Below are positions 40,288 to 49,710 of a stretch of DNA of 64,000 nt, piece by piece. Made by a program: the position numbers and the translations under genes. The notes beneath the pieces are model-generated. The model did no database searches. It had not been told where the DNA came from and was given only the letters and a program-made list of their open reading frames with translations. Each line of letters starts with the position of its first letter. Position 1 is the first letter of the stretch. Location: positions 3,286,001 to 3,350,000 of the forward strand of contig NZ_CP126279.1 of the NCBI RefSeq assembly GCF_003234815.2, written 5' to 3'. This stretch comes from Curtobacterium sp. MCBD17_035. GTDB lineage: Bacteria; Actinomycetota; Actinomycetes; Actinomycetales; Microbacteriaceae.

Positions 40288-41700
40288 ATGACCACTTCCC
40301 TCACGGCTCCGGCCGTTCCCGGCCCGGTCACGGACCGGCGGCTCACCCTGATCAGCCTCGTGCTCGTCCTCGGCGCCCTGACGACGCTGCTCGACACGAC
40401 CATCGTCAACATCGCGCTCGACCATCTGCACCACACGTTCCACGAGTCGGTCGCCCGCACGCAGTGGGTCGCGACCGCGTACCTCCTGGCCTTCGTGTCG
40501 GTGATCCCGGTGTCCGGCTGGGTGTCCGAACGCCTCGGCGCCCGCACCGCGTGGATCGTCGCGGTCGCCACCTTCATGGTCGGTTCCCTGCTCTGCGGAC
40601 TCGCGTGGTCCCTCCCGTCACTCGTCGTGTTCCGGGTGCTGCAGGGCGTCGGGGGCGGTCTGGTGCTCCCGGTGACGATCACGATCCTGACCCGCGCCGC
40701 GGGCCGCGAGCGCATCGGCCGCGCCATCGCCACCATCGGGCTCATCGGGCAGCTCGCGCCGATCCTCGGGCCGATCATCGGCGGGTCCATCGTGCAATCC
40801 GTCAGCTGGCACTGGCTGTTCTTCGTCAACATCCCGATCTGCCTGGCCGCTCTCGTGCTCGGCCCGCTGTTCCTGCCGTCCGCACCCGCGCAGCGCGGGA
40901 GCCGGTTCGACGTGCTCGGATTCGTGCTCCTCACCCCCGCGGTCGCGCTCATCGCGTACGGCGTCAGCCGGCTCACCGGGGACCACGGGTTCGCCGCGAC
41001 CGACGTCTGGCTCCCGCTCGGAACGGGAGGCGCGCTCCTGGTCGGCTTCGTCGCCTCCGCACTCCGTAACCGGACCCATGCGCTCGTCGACGTCCGCGTC
41101 TTCGCACGTCGGAGCTTCGGCCTGTCGAGCGTCATCACGTTCGTCGGCGGCTTCTCGATGTACGCCCTGATGTTCCTCCTGCCGCTGTTCTACCAACAGG
41201 TCCGCGGCGCTTCCGTCCTGCACACCGGCCTGCTGCTCATCCCGCAGGGCCTCGGCACGATGCTCTTCATCGTGCTCAGCCGCCGACTCACGGCGAAGCT
41301 CGACGGCCGCCTGGTCGTCGGCTGTGGCGTGGTGCTCCTCATGCTCGGGATCGTCCCCTTCGCCCTCGCCGGCGTCGATGGTCACTCCGTCCTGCTGCTC
41401 GTCGCGCAGTTCGTCCAGGGAGTCGGGATGGGCGCCGCGTCCCTCCCGGTGATGACCCTGGCGTTCGCGAGCCTGAGCCACGACGAGACCCCGCGCGGCA
41501 GCGCCGCCTTCAGCATCGTGCAGCGCGTCGGGGCGCCCTTCGGCGTCACCGTGGTCGCGGTGGTCCTCGAGCACTTCCTGGCTTCCGCGGGGTCGCCGGC
41601 CGCCGCGGCCGGTGCCTTCGGGGCGACGTTCTGGTGGGTGCTCGGGCTCAGTGCGGTGCCGTTGGTGCTGGCTGCGTTCCTCCCGAGGGCGTCGCGCTGA
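40288..41700 (+). CDS. DHA2-family (EmrB/QacA) exporter
   Basis: A 470-residue 14-helix drug:proton antiporter. Helix 1 carries GALTTLLDTTIVNIALDHL (motif D1), motif A is GWVSERLGARTAW, and the motif C region is RVLQGVGGGLVLPVTI. Length is normal and no extra loop domain is present, unlike the homologue at 23888. ATG 40288 lies 11 bp after the second TetR operator. Export of an antibiotic-like compound is the usual role; the drug is unknown. Confidence 0.92.
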   Translation: MTTSLTAPAVPGPVTDRRLTLISLVLVLGALTTLLDTTIVNIALDHLHHTFHESVARTQWVATAYLLAFVSVIPVSGWVSERLGARTAWIVAVATFMVGSLLCGLAWSLPSLVVFRVLQGVGGGLVLPVTITILTRAAGRERIGRAIATIGLIGQLAPILGPIIGGSIVQSVSWHWLFFVNIPICLAALVLGPLFLPSAPAQRGSRFDVLGFVLLTPAVALIAYGVSRLTGDHGFAATDVWLPLGTGGALLVGFVASALRNRTHALVDVRVFARRSFGLSSVITFVGGFSMYALMFLLPLFYQQVRGASVLHTGLLLIPQGLGTMLFIVLSRRLTAKLDGRLVVGCGVVLLMLGIVPFALAGVDGHSVLLLVAQFVQGVGMGAASLPVMTLAFASLSHDETPRGSAAFSIVQRVGAPFGVTVVAVVLEHFLASAGSPAAAAGAFGATFWWVLGLSAVPLVLAAFLPRASR

Positions 41701-41815
41701 CCGTGGTGCACTCCGCAACCCCCTGTTCAGCGCGCTGGCGGTCGCGAAGCCGCTCGTGCGGATCGCGTGGACCAGCCGGCGGACGTCCGGGACGCTCCGG
41801 TCATGCTCAGGTCGG

Positions 41816-42652
41816 TCACGCGCGGGCTGCGGAGAGGGCGGCAACCGTCGAGGCGACCCAGTCCGTCTCCACGGCGATGCTCCTCGACGCGGCGTCCCCG
41901 GTGGAGTCATCCGCCGAGTCGGCCTGCCACGGGAGCCAGAACTCGATGACACGGTTGATGCCCCGCGCGTCGGGCTCGATCGCCGCCCGGATGCCGTCGT
42001 AGTCGAGCCGACCGGTGCCGAACGGGACGCCGGTGTACTGGAACCCGACCCAGCCCGGCGAACGGGTGAAGTCGAAGTCCTTCACGTGCCAGTTCGCCGT
42101 GTACGGAGCGCACCGGGCGACGACGTCGGCCGGGTGCTCGAGGTTCGCGACGGTGTTCGCGGGATCGAGGCAGATCCGCAGGTTCGGCGACCCGATCGCG
42201 GACACGACCGCGACGAGCTCGACCGAGCTGATCCGTTCGTAGGTCTCGAGGGCGAGGGTGACCCCGGCCTCCTCGTAGGCCGGCAGCGCGGCTCGCAGGC
42301 GCCGGTCGGTCTCGACGGCGTCCGGCTCGTCGTCGCCGGCACTCCACATCGACCGGACGAGCGCCGCGTCGAGCCGCTGAGCGACGTGCAGGTACCGGGC
42401 GAGGTGCTCCGGGTCGGTCCCGCGCGTGCCGACCTCGAGCGTCAGCCCGAGCTCGTCCGCGAGCGAGCGGATCCCGGCGAGCCGCTCGTCCGACGCCGTG
42501 TCGAGCGGTGCGTGGTCGCAGATCTGGAACAGGTCGACACCGTCGTGCGTGGCGGCGTCGCGGAGTGCGTCGTCGAGGGACATCGGCGACGGCACCCGAT
42601 CCGACATGCGCCAGAAGTACGCGTAGGTGGACAGGCCGAGCAAGGAGGTCAT
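41816..42652 (-). CDS. Sugar phosphate isomerase/epimerase (AP-endonuclease-2 fold)
   Basis: A 278-residue TIM-barrel protein of the xylose-isomerase-like family. Metal-ligand segments are visible: VTLALETYERISS (Glu), ICLDPANTVANLEHP (Asp), NWHVKDFDF (His) and RVIEFWLPWQ (Glu). The start is ATG 42652, overlapping the TIM-like gene by 4 bp (ATGA). It is the last gene of the tetritol-type cluster; a role in epimerising a tetrulose or a related ketose is inferred from the neighbours alone. Confidence 0.87.
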   Translation of the reverse strand: MTSLLGLSTYAYFWRMSDRVPSPMSLDDALRDAATHDGVDLFQICDHAPLDTASDERLAGIRSLADELGLTLEVGTRGTDPEHLARYLHVAQRLDAALVRSMWSAGDDEPDAVETDRRLRAALPAYEEAGVTLALETYERISSVELVAVVSAIGSPNLRICLDPANTVANLEHPADVVARCAPYTANWHVKDFDFTRSPGWVGFQYTGVPFGTGRLDYDGIRAAIEPDARGINRVIEFWLPWQADSADDSTGDAASRSIAVETDWVASTVAALSAARA

Positions 42653-43449
42653 GGGGTCCGCTCCGAGACGCTGGTGGTGATGACTTCGTCGAGGATGGTC
42701 GCGATCGCGGCGGGGTCGTGGGCGAAGCGGCCGAGGAAGAGCCCGCCGATGCGGCCCTGCCCTCGGCTGAGCAGGCCCGGTCCGGCGCTGCCGCCGTAGA
42801 TCGCACGCGAGCCGGCGAGCTCGGGACGCGACGCGAGGTACGCCTCGATCCCGGCGAGCACGGCGACGATGTGCTCGTCGGGGGCGGGCGCCGTGGCGCC
42901 GATCGCCCACACCGGCTCGTAGGCCACGATGACGGGTCCGGCCAGGTGGTCCGCGGTGGCGGTGGCGAGGAACCGGCCGAGCTGACCGGTCACCTCCGCG
43001 ATCGCATCCTGCCTGGAGGCCCGCTCCACCTCGCCGACGCAGATCAGGGGGGTGAGGTGGTTGCGGAACGCGGCGTGCACCTTGCCGGCGATCTCGTCGT
43101 CCGTCTCGTGGAACAGGGAGCGGCGCTCGGCGTGCGCGATCTCGACGAGGTCGCAGCCGATCTCGGCGAGCTCGGCGCCGGACACCGCACCCGTGAACGC
43201 GCCCTGGTCGGCCCACGCCAGATCCTGCGCCCCGAGGTGGACGCGGGTGCCCTCGAGCAGGCCCTTGACGGGGACGAGCGAGGGGAACGTCGGGATGACG
43301 AACAGGTCGACGGCCCCGGCGGTGACGGCGGGGTGGTCCCTGGCGATGTCCGCGACGGCGGACGCCCACGCCAGCGTCCGGGCGTGACCGAAGTACATCT
43401 TCAGCGACACACCGATCGTCAGCGCGGGTGCTGCCGCGGCGGTCAGCAT
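42649..43449 (-). CDS. Triose-phosphate-isomerase homologue, probable tetrulose phosphate isomerase
   Basis: A 266-residue TIM homologue. The catalytic residues are all in place: Lys in IGVSLKMYFG, His in VEIAHAERRSLF, Glu in IVAYEPVWAIG and the phosphate-binding IYGGSAGPGLL. The first motif departs from the glycolytic GNWKMN form (SLKMYF), as in the EryH/LerI group that converts an L-erythrulose/tetrulose phosphate into D-erythrulose 4-phosphate. It sits next to an RpiB homologue and a DhaK-type kinase, exactly as in those pathways, so it is unlikely to be the housekeeping enzyme. ATG 43449 shares one base with the preceding stop. Confidence 0.87.
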   Translation of the reverse strand: MLTAAAAPALTIGVSLKMYFGHARTLAWASAVADIARDHPAVTAGAVDLFVIPTFPSLVPVKGLLEGTRVHLGAQDLAWADQGAFTGAVSGAELAEIGCDLVEIAHAERRSLFHETDDEIAGKVHAAFRNHLTPLICVGEVERASRQDAIAEVTGQLGRFLATATADHLAGPVIVAYEPVWAIGATAPAPDEHIVAVLAGIEAYLASRPELAGSRAIYGGSAGPGLLSRGQGRIGGLFLGRFAHDPAAIATILDEVITTSVSERTP

Positions 43450-43949
43450 CAGGCGTCCACCGACTCCGTGTCGATGCCCTCCGGCGCGCTGCCGTCGTAC
43501 CGGCAGATCGCGGCGACCTTCTCGGCGGAGGCCGAGGAGGTGTCGAAGCTGTAGCCGAGCCACTCCCCCGCGAGTCGGCGGGCGAGCTCGACGCCGACGA
43601 CGCGCTGGCCCATGCAGAGCACCTGGGCGTCGTTGGACAGGACCGAGCGTTCGACGCTGAAGGAGTCGTGAGCGGTGACGGCGCGGATGCCGGGGACCTT
43701 GTTCGCCGAGATCGCGACGCCGAGGCCGGTGCCGCAGATGAGGATGGCCCGGTCAGCCTCGCCGTTCGCGACCATGCGGGCCGCGTCGACCGCGATGTGC
43801 GGGTAGGCGGTGTGCCCCTCGGCATCGACACCGACGTCCACGACGGACGCCACCCGGTCGTCGGCCTCCAGGTCCTTCTTGATGATCTCCTTGTAGTCGA
43901 ACCCGGCGTCGTCGGAGCCGACGACGAGGCGGAACTGCTGCTCAGCCAT
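43449..43949 (-). CDS. RpiB-family isomerase, probable D-erythrulose 4-phosphate isomerase
   Basis: A 166-residue RpiB/LacAB-family aldose-ketose isomerase. The catalytic Cys is in [16 protein letters not shown] and the ring-opening His in [18 protein letters not shown]. Near the N-terminus the usual SDHAG of ribose-5-phosphate isomerase B is SDDAG, replacing a phosphate-contacting histidine by aspartate; this fits a changed substrate. In the EryI/DerI type of pathway such an enzyme makes D-erythrose 4-phosphate. The gene overlaps the kinase by 8 bp. Function is inferred from the cluster. Confidence 0.88.
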   Translation of the reverse strand: MAEQQFRLVVGSDDAGFDYKEIIKKDLEADDRVASVVDVGVDAEGHTAYPHIAVDAARMVANGEADRAILICGTGLGVAISANKVPGIRAVTAHDSFSVERSVLSNDAQVLCMGQRVVGVELARRLAGEWLGYSFDTSSASAEKVAAICRYDGSAPEGIDTESVDA

Positions 43950-45681
43950 GGTGACCTTCCTTCTGCTTCGTGGGGAGCGCCGCGAGGACCGCGGCGGTGA
44001 TCAGGGCGAACGAGATCGCGCCGGCGTCGGGGGTGCCGACGGCGTGCTCGGCGTGGGTGCGGGCGCGACCCATCTTCGGGAGCAGCGCGGCGGTGCCGTC
44101 GGCGGCCTCCTGCGCGGCGGCGGACGCGGCGGTCCACGCGGTCACCAGGTCGTCGCCGGCGTCGACGCGTCCGGTGAGCACCGTGTCGAACGGCACGAGC
44201 GCGTCGACCATGGTCTTGTCGCCGACGACGGCGCCGAAGGCGAGGACCGCCTCGTTCGCCGCGTGCACCGCCGCAGCGACGTCGGCGGCCGACGGACGCG
44301 ACTCGTCCCCGAGCACGCGACCCAGCGCCTCCAGGGCGGCACCCCAGATCGCACCGGAGGTCCCGCCGGCCTCGTCGGACCAGGCGTCCCCGGCGATCCG
44401 GAGGACGGATCCGGCGCCGGCACCGCGCGCGGCAGCGTCCTGCGCGGCCACGTGCGCGGCGTGCGAACCGCGCCGCATGCCGATGCCGTGGTCGCCGTCG
44501 CCGGCGACCGAGTCGATCTCGCCGAGCCGGACGGCGTGCTCGTCGATCGTCGCGCGGATCGCGGTGATCGCGTCCGTGACGACCGCGGCCGACATCTGTG
44601 ACTCCTCGCTGCCGGGCGTGACCTGGACCTGCTCGCCGGCCTCGAGGAGTTCGTCGGACACGCGCTCCTGCGGCACCGCTCCGCCCTTCCGGTACGCGGG
44701 GCTGTCGGCCGGCGCCGCCCACAGCTGCTCGAGCTCCTCGTCCACCCAGAACAGCGTCAGCGACACCCCGGCCATGTCGAACGACGTGACCAGCTCGCCG
44801 ACCTCGGGTTCCACGACGATCGCGCCGACGTCCGTCAGCAGGCGCTGCACGGTGCCGTAGACGACGAACAGCTCCTCGTACTTCACCGAGCCGAGTCCGT
44901 TGAGGATGGGGACGACGCGGGCGCCGTCGACGGAGACACCGTCCGGGAGCTCCTGGAGCAGGCGGCCGACGAGCAGGTCGGCGAGCTCGGCGGCGGTGGG
45001 GACGTCGGCCTCGTCGATGCCCCGCTCACCGTGGATGCCCATCCCGATCGCCATCCGCCCCTCGGGGACCGTGAACAGCGGCTCGTCGGCGCCGGGCAGC
45101 GAGCAGCCGCTGAACGCGACGCCGAAACTCCGCGTCCGGTCGTTCGCCCGCTCCGCGATCGCTGCCACGTGGTCCAGCGAGTCGCCCCGCTCGGCGGCGG
45201 CACCGGCGACCTTGAACACGCACAGGTCCCCCGCGATGCCGCGACGCTTGTGCTGCTCGTCGGCCGACGCGGAGGCGATGTCGTCCGTCACGCGGACCGT
45301 GCGGACGTCGATGCCGGCCTCGGTCAGGGCGCGCGCCGCGGCATCGAAGTTGAGCGCGTCACCGGCGTAGTTGCCGTAGGACAGCAGCACCCCGCCACGG
45401 TGGTGCGCCGCCGTCGCGACCGCGGTGACCTGCTGTGCCGACGGCGACGCGAACAGGTTGCCCATCGCCGCGCCGGCCGCGAGGCCGTGCCCGACGAGTC
45501 CGCCGAACGCCGGGTAGTGCCCCGAGCCGCCACCGATCACCAGGGCCACCGTGCCCTCAGGGCTGGTGGTCGCACGAGTGACCCCGCCGCGGACCTTCCG
45601 GACCCACCGCCGGTTCGCCGCGACGAACCCGTCGACCATCTCGTCCGCGAAGTCCGCCGGGTCGTTGAACAGGCGGGTCAT
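43942..45681 (-). CDS. Dihydroxyacetone-kinase family protein (DhaK-DhaL fusion), probable erythrulose kinase
   Basis: A 579-residue ATP-dependent ketose kinase with both domains in one chain. The DhaK part (1 to about 335) has [20 protein letters not shown], and His217 in [10 protein letters not shown], the residue that binds the substrate carbonyl covalently. The DhaL part (about 385 to 579) has [16 protein letters not shown] and [15 protein letters not shown], the Mg-ATP site. The start is ATG 45681. Neighbouring TIM- and RpiB-like isomerases and a dehydrogenase point to erythrulose rather than dihydroxyacetone as substrate (LerK/DerK type). Divergent from the LacI gene. Confidence 0.9.
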   Translation of the reverse strand: MTRLFNDPADFADEMVDGFVAANRRWVRKVRGGVTRATTSPEGTVALVIGGGSGHYPAFGGLVGHGLAAGAAMGNLFASPSAQQVTAVATAAHHRGGVLLSYGNYAGDALNFDAAARALTEAGIDVRTVRVTDDIASASADEQHKRRGIAGDLCVFKVAGAAAERGDSLDHVAAIAERANDRTRSFGVAFSGCSLPGADEPLFTVPEGRMAIGMGIHGERGIDEADVPTAAELADLLVGRLLQELPDGVSVDGARVVPILNGLGSVKYEELFVVYGTVQRLLTDVGAIVVEPEVGELVTSFDMAGVSLTLFWVDEELEQLWAAPADSPAYRKGGAVPQERVSDELLEAGEQVQVTPGSEESQMSAAVVTDAITAIRATIDEHAVRLGEIDSVAGDGDHGIGMRRGSHAAHVAAQDAAARGAGAGSVLRIAGDAWSDEAGGTSGAIWGAALEALGRVLGDESRPSAADVAAAVHAANEAVLAFGAVVGDKTMVDALVPFDTVLTGRVDAGDDLVTAWTAASAAAQEAADGTAALLPKMGRARTHAEHAVGTPDAGAISFALITAAVLAALPTKQKEGHHG

Positions 45682-45848
45682 GGTGTCGCTCCTTCGATCG
45701 GGTGGTGCGGCTGGCCGGTCACGGTCGCGCGACCGGCGTGGACGTTGGAGGGGCCGTGCACCGGCACGCGGCGGGCAGGTCCCGGCGGTGAGGCCGAGGT
45801 CGACTCCGCTGTAGCGTCGTTGCATCGGGTTCGAGGAGAGGGGGCGTC
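45682..45848. promoter_or_regulatory. Divergent promoter region kinase operon / lacI gene
   Basis: This 167-bp region must hold promoters for the kinase operon (left) and the LacI gene (right). No copy of the TACGTA-type site found at 49490 is present, and no clear palindrome was found. Confidence 0.45.
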
Positions 45849-46841
45849 GTGGCGCTGACGAGCCGTGACATCGCGCGGGCCGCGGGCGTGTCGCAGGCGA
45901 CCGTGTCGCGGGTGCTCAACGGCAGCCCGAGCGTCTCGGACCAGACCCGTGAGCGCGTCCTCGGTGCCATGCGCGACGTCGGCTACGTGCCCAACGCGCA
46001 GGCCAAGGCGATGCGCACGGCGCGGGCGGGCGCGATCGGGATCGTCACGAGCGAGATCCAGAACCCGTACCTGCCGTACCTGCTCGACGAGTTGACGCGG
46101 ATCGCGCGCGAGATGAACGTCAACGTCGTGGTGTGGAACGACGACGATCCGGCGATGCCGCTCGCGACCGCCGGCGTCGGCGCCGGCACCGTCGACGGCG
46201 TGCTCTTCACCGCCGCGAAGCAGCAGACGCTCGGCATCGACCGCCTGGTGGAACGCGGCGTTCCGGTGCTGCTCTGCAACCGGGCCGACCTCGAGTCGAC
46301 CGCCGACATCGTCATGACGGATCACTTCGGGACCGGCGTCCGTGCGGCGGAGTTCCTGCTCGAACGCGGTCGGTCGCACATCGCCGCGATCTTCGGCCCG
46401 TCGGACACGTTCGCGAGCCCGGCGCGTGAGGCCGGGTTCCGACAGGCGTTGCGGGCCGCCGGGGTGGAGATCCGGGCCGAGCAGACCACGAGGGGCACGA
46501 CCACGTACGACACGGGGAACCGCGCGGCGCGCGAGTTGCTCGCGCACGGCGTTCCGGACGCGGTCTTCTGCTCCTCGGACATCATCGCGTACGGCGCGAT
46601 GGACGCCCTCCGCGCGGCCGAGGTCGCCGTCCCCGAGCGGACGTGGGTGCTCGGCATCGACGGGCTCCCGATGTCGGCGTGGGGTGCGTTCGACCTCACG
46701 ACGTTCGAACAGGACATCACGAGCATCGCGCGCGCGTCCGTGCAACGACTCCTGGACCGCATCGCCGGGGACACGTCGGAGCCGGTGCACACGCTGGTGC
46801 CCGCTCGGCTCGTCGAGCGCGGGTCGACCGGGGCCCGCTGA
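45849..46841 (+). CDS. LacI-family transcriptional regulator
   Basis: A 330-residue repressor. The N-terminal helix-turn-helix and hinge helix are TSRDIARAAGVSQATVSRVL and NAQAKAMRTARAGAIGIV; the rest is a periplasmic-binding-protein-like sugar sensor (SEIQNPYLPYLLDEL, AGVGAGTVDGVLFTAAKQ, WVLGIDGLPMSAWG). GTG 45849 follows GAGGAGAGGGGGCGTC. It lies in the middle of the cluster and probably controls both arms: the kinase-isomerase operon on one side and the carrier-dehydrogenase operon on the other. Confidence 0.93.
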   Translation: MALTSRDIARAAGVSQATVSRVLNGSPSVSDQTRERVLGAMRDVGYVPNAQAKAMRTARAGAIGIVTSEIQNPYLPYLLDELTRIAREMNVNVVVWNDDDPAMPLATAGVGAGTVDGVLFTAAKQQTLGIDRLVERGVPVLLCNRADLESTADIVMTDHFGTGVRAAEFLLERGRSHIAAIFGPSDTFASPAREAGFRQALRAAGVEIRAEQTTRGTTTYDTGNRAARELLAHGVPDAVFCSSDIIAYGAMDALRAAEVAVPERTWVLGIDGLPMSAWGAFDLTTFEQDITSIARASVQRLLDRIAGDTSEPVHTLVPARLVERGSTGAR

Positions 46842-46984
46842 CCGGGAGGCACGGTGTCCGCCCGGTCCGCCGGGTGTCGGCTGCGAGGGCGCGACGAGCG
46901 GGGGGTGCGCGCCGAGGTGTGGAGCGCCCCGGTCGTGGGTCTCGGCCATGGGCCCTCCTCGGACTCGTCGGTCGTCGCGTCGGA

Positions 46985-48082
46985 TCAGTGCGCCGTGGCG
47001 GCGACCGTCTCGGCTCCCCCGACGGTTGCCGCGCCGTCGACGGGCCCGTTCGGCAGGATGAGGACCTTGTTGGCGTCGCCGGTGAGGAGGTCGATCGCGG
47101 GGCCGAGGTCGCCGAGCGGGAACCGGTGGGTGATGAGCCACGAGATGTCCACGCCGCCACGGGTGAGGACCTCGACGAGGTCCTCCCAGGTGTCCCAGAG
47201 CCGGCGCCCGAACGTGCCGCGCAGGGTGATGCCGTTCTTGTTGATGTACTTGGCGATGTCGACCGGCACCGGGGTGCCGGGGTGTCCGATCGTGACGATC
47301 GTGCCCTCGCGGCGGACCGACTCGAAGATGGTCGGGTACGCCGCGGCGGCCGCGCTGACCTCGAAGGCGACGTCGACGCCGCTGCGGTGGGCGTAGTGCT
47401 CCTCGACGTACTCGACGACGCCGGGGCCGGGCTCGAACACGGTCGCGCCGAGCTTCTCGGCCCAGCCGCGTCGGTACGGGTTGGGTTCGACGGCGATCAC
47501 CTCGGTGGCGCCGAGGTGCAGCGCGAACTGCACGATGAGCAGCCCGACCGGGCCGCAGCCGGACACCAACACCGAATGCCCGGCGACATCGAGGTCCGCC
47601 CGCTGCAGCGCATGCCAGGCGACGCCGGCGGGCTCGAGGAGCGCACCGACCTCGAGCGGCATGCCCTCCGGCAGCGGGAAGCAGATGTTCTCCGGCACCG
47701 CGACGCGCTCGGCGAACGCGCCGTCGGCGTGCATCGCGATGATCTTCATGTTCAGGCAGTTGTGCCCGTTGCCGGTGCGGCACATGAAGCACTGCTCGCA
47801 CGGGATGTGCGTCTCGAGCGCCACCCGGTCCCCCACCGCGAGTCGACTGACGTCGGAGCCCACCTCGATCACCGTGCCGGAGACCTCGTGCCCCAGGACG
47901 ACCGGCAGGTCGAGGTTGAACGCCACCGCCGACGGTGTCCACTCGTACATCTCGCGGTCGGTGCCGCAGATCGACACCGCGCCGACGTGGAGCAGGACGT
48001 CACGGGGGCCGACCGTGGGCTCGGGGTGGTCCTCGACGAACTCGACGCCCGGCGCCGCGGTGGTCTTGACGATTGCCTTCAT
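46985..48082 (-). CDS. Zinc-dependent alcohol/polyol dehydrogenase
   Basis: A 365-residue medium-chain dehydrogenase. Catalytic zinc ligands are in SICGTDREMYEW and VLGHEVSGTVIEVG; the structural-zinc cysteines are in HIPCEQCFMCRTGNGHNC; the nucleotide-binding motif is SVLVSGCGPVGLLIVQFAL. It belongs to the threonine/sorbitol-dehydrogenase branch. With the cluster's kinase and isomerases it would oxidise a tetritol (threitol or erythritol) to erythrulose. ATG 48082, 25 bp after the carrier gene, so the two form one operon. Confidence 0.9.
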   Translation of the reverse strand: MKAIVKTTAAPGVEFVEDHPEPTVGPRDVLLHVGAVSICGTDREMYEWTPSAVAFNLDLPVVLGHEVSGTVIEVGSDVSRLAVGDRVALETHIPCEQCFMCRTGNGHNCLNMKIIAMHADGAFAERVAVPENICFPLPEGMPLEVGALLEPAGVAWHALQRADLDVAGHSVLVSGCGPVGLLIVQFALHLGATEVIAVEPNPYRRGWAEKLGATVFEPGPGVVEYVEEHYAHRSGVDVAFEVSAAAAAYPTIFESVRREGTIVTIGHPGTPVPVDIAKYINKNGITLRGTFGRRLWDTWEDLVEVLTRGGVDISWLITHRFPLGDLGPAIDLLTGDANKVLILPNGPVDGAATVGGAETVAATAH

Positions 48083-48107
48083 GGTGCTTGCTTCTTCCTT
48101 CGGTGGC

Positions 48108-49466
48108 TCAGGACTGGTTCGCGACGCGCGGGTCCACCACGGCGGTCGGCACGGCGGAGGTGACCTCGTCGACGTAGGCCCGCTCCTTCCGGCTCCACGT
48201 CTCACGGGTGAGGAGCACCGTGACGACGCCGACGACGCCGGCAGCGACGTAGAGGAGCGAGACGCCGCCCCAACCGATCGCTGCCGCGAGGGCGGTGGCG
48301 ATGAACGGGATGAAGCCGGAGATCGCGGCGGCGAGCTGGTAGCCGATCGAGGCGCCCGAGGAGCGCGTGTCGGTGCTGAACAGCTCGCTGAACCAGGCGC
48401 CCTGGGTACCGGCGAGCATGTCGTGGATGAGCGGCAGGCCGATGACGTAGACGAACACGATCAGGACCGGCACCTGCGAGTTGAGCATCAGGAACATCGG
48501 GAACCCGAACGCGATCGAGAGGATCGACCCGACCAGGTAGATCGGCTTCCGCCCGAACTTGTCGGTGAGGTCGCCCCAGAACAGGGAGGAGCCCACGCCG
48601 ATCGCGGTCGCGATGCAGAGCCCGACGAGGCCGACCTCACGGAGGTCCGCGTCGAGACCCGAGATGTAGCTGAGGATGTAGGTGACGACGACGTAGAAGC
48701 CCGCGGACTCGACCAGGCGCAGGCCGATGACGCGGAGCAGGTTCCGCCAGTCGTCCTTGAGCACCTTGAGCAGCGGGTTCTTCGCGGTCTCGCCGCGGTC
48801 CTTGACGTCTTCGAACTCCGGGGACTCCGAGACCCTCGCCCGGATGATGAGGCCCGCGATGACGAGGACGGCGCTGGCGAGGAACGGCACCCGCCACGCC
48901 CACTCACCGCCGAGGTGCACGGAGAACAAGAAGACGATGTTCGCCAGGAACACCCCGGCCGGGTTCCCCGCGGTCGGGATCGCGGAGTAGCGGCCACGGT
49001 GTCGCCACGGCGCGTGTTCGTAGGCCATGAGGATGGCGCCGCCCCACTCGGCGCCGAACGCGACGCCCTGGATGACGCGCACCGAGACCAGGAGGATCGG
49101 AGCCAGGACGCCGACGGTCTGGTACGTCGGCAGCAGGCCGATCGCGAACGTCGCGAGTCCCATCACCAGCAACGCCGCGACGAGCACCGGCTTGCGGCCG
49201 ATCTTGTCCCCGAGGTAGCCACCGATGATGCCGCCGAGCGGACGCATCGCGAACCCGACGCCGAGCGTGGCGAACGAGAGCAGCGTCCCGACCAGCGGAT
49301 CGGCGCCGGGGAAGAACGCGGTTCCGAAGTACAGCGCCGACGCGGTGCCGTACGCGAGGAAGTCGTAGTTCTCGACGCAGGTGCCGACCGCTGCGCCGAT
49401 CGCGGCGGACTTCTTGTCCCGCGTTCCGTGGACGGCGCGCTGGCGCTGGACTTCAGTGAGGGCCAT
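48108..49466 (-). CDS. MFS transporter, metabolite:H+ symporter (MHS) family
   Basis: A 452-residue 12-helix carrier. Family features are AAVGTCVENYDFLAYGTASA in helix 1, MRPLGGIIGGYLGDKIGRKP (motif A) and GAEWGGAILMAYEHAPWRHR in the loop 4-5 region; a second motif A-like GDLTDKFGRKPIY sits mid-protein. ATG 49466 follows GAAGGAGAAGACG. It heads the carrier-dehydrogenase operon and probably imports the polyol substrate. Two TACGTA-centred sites upstream are candidate LacI operators. Confidence 0.9.
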   Translation of the reverse strand: MALTEVQRQRAVHGTRDKKSAAIGAAVGTCVENYDFLAYGTASALYFGTAFFPGADPLVGTLLSFATLGVGFAMRPLGGIIGGYLGDKIGRKPVLVAALLVMGLATFAIGLLPTYQTVGVLAPILLVSVRVIQGVAFGAEWGGAILMAYEHAPWRHRGRYSAIPTAGNPAGVFLANIVFLFSVHLGGEWAWRVPFLASAVLVIAGLIIRARVSESPEFEDVKDRGETAKNPLLKVLKDDWRNLLRVIGLRLVESAGFYVVVTYILSYISGLDADLREVGLVGLCIATAIGVGSSLFWGDLTDKFGRKPIYLVGSILSIAFGFPMFLMLNSQVPVLIVFVYVIGLPLIHDMLAGTQGAWFSELFSTDTRSSGASIGYQLAAAISGFIPFIATALAAAIGWGGVSLLYVAAGVVGVVTVLLTRETWSRKERAYVDEVTSAVPTAVVDPRVANQS

Positions 49467-49489
49467 CGTCTTCTCCTTCGAAGAATGGG

Positions 49490-49528
49490 TACGTATTCAC
49501 GCGGATGCTCCGAGCGACTGTATACGTA
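49490..49528. promoter_or_regulatory. Paired TACGTA-centred sites, candidate LacI operators
   Basis: On the promoter strand GTGAATACGTACCCA and GTGGTTACGTATACA share the pattern GTGnnTACGTAnnCA. Their TACGTA cores at 49490-49495 and 49523-49528 are 33 bp apart, about three helical turns. A central CpG palindrome is typical for LacI-family operators. Confidence 0.6.
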
Positions 49529-49710
49529 ACCACGCGACGCCCGCAAGCCGGGACATCGCTCGGCGCAGAAGCACCACGACGTGTGCTCCTTGCGCCAGCG
49601 CTCCCCTGCGGAGCAGGATGCCGGAGGTACCGCTGTGCCGTGATGATCGTCGAAGCCCAGGCCGACTTGTCTGCCGACCGATCACCGGCACCGCGTCGGA
49701 GGCATCGTCC

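Noticed and set aside
42508-43554. Plus-strand frame opposite the TIM- and RpiB-like genes
   Set aside because: Antisense to two genes with complete catalytic motifs.
46842-46984. Well-spaced GAGGAGGGCCC-ATG on the minus strand downstream of the dehydrogenase gene
   Set aside because: The following peptide (MAETHDRGAPHLGAHPPLVA...) quickly becomes Pro/Gly/Arg-rich and runs antisense through the 3' end of lacI; no protein family seen.
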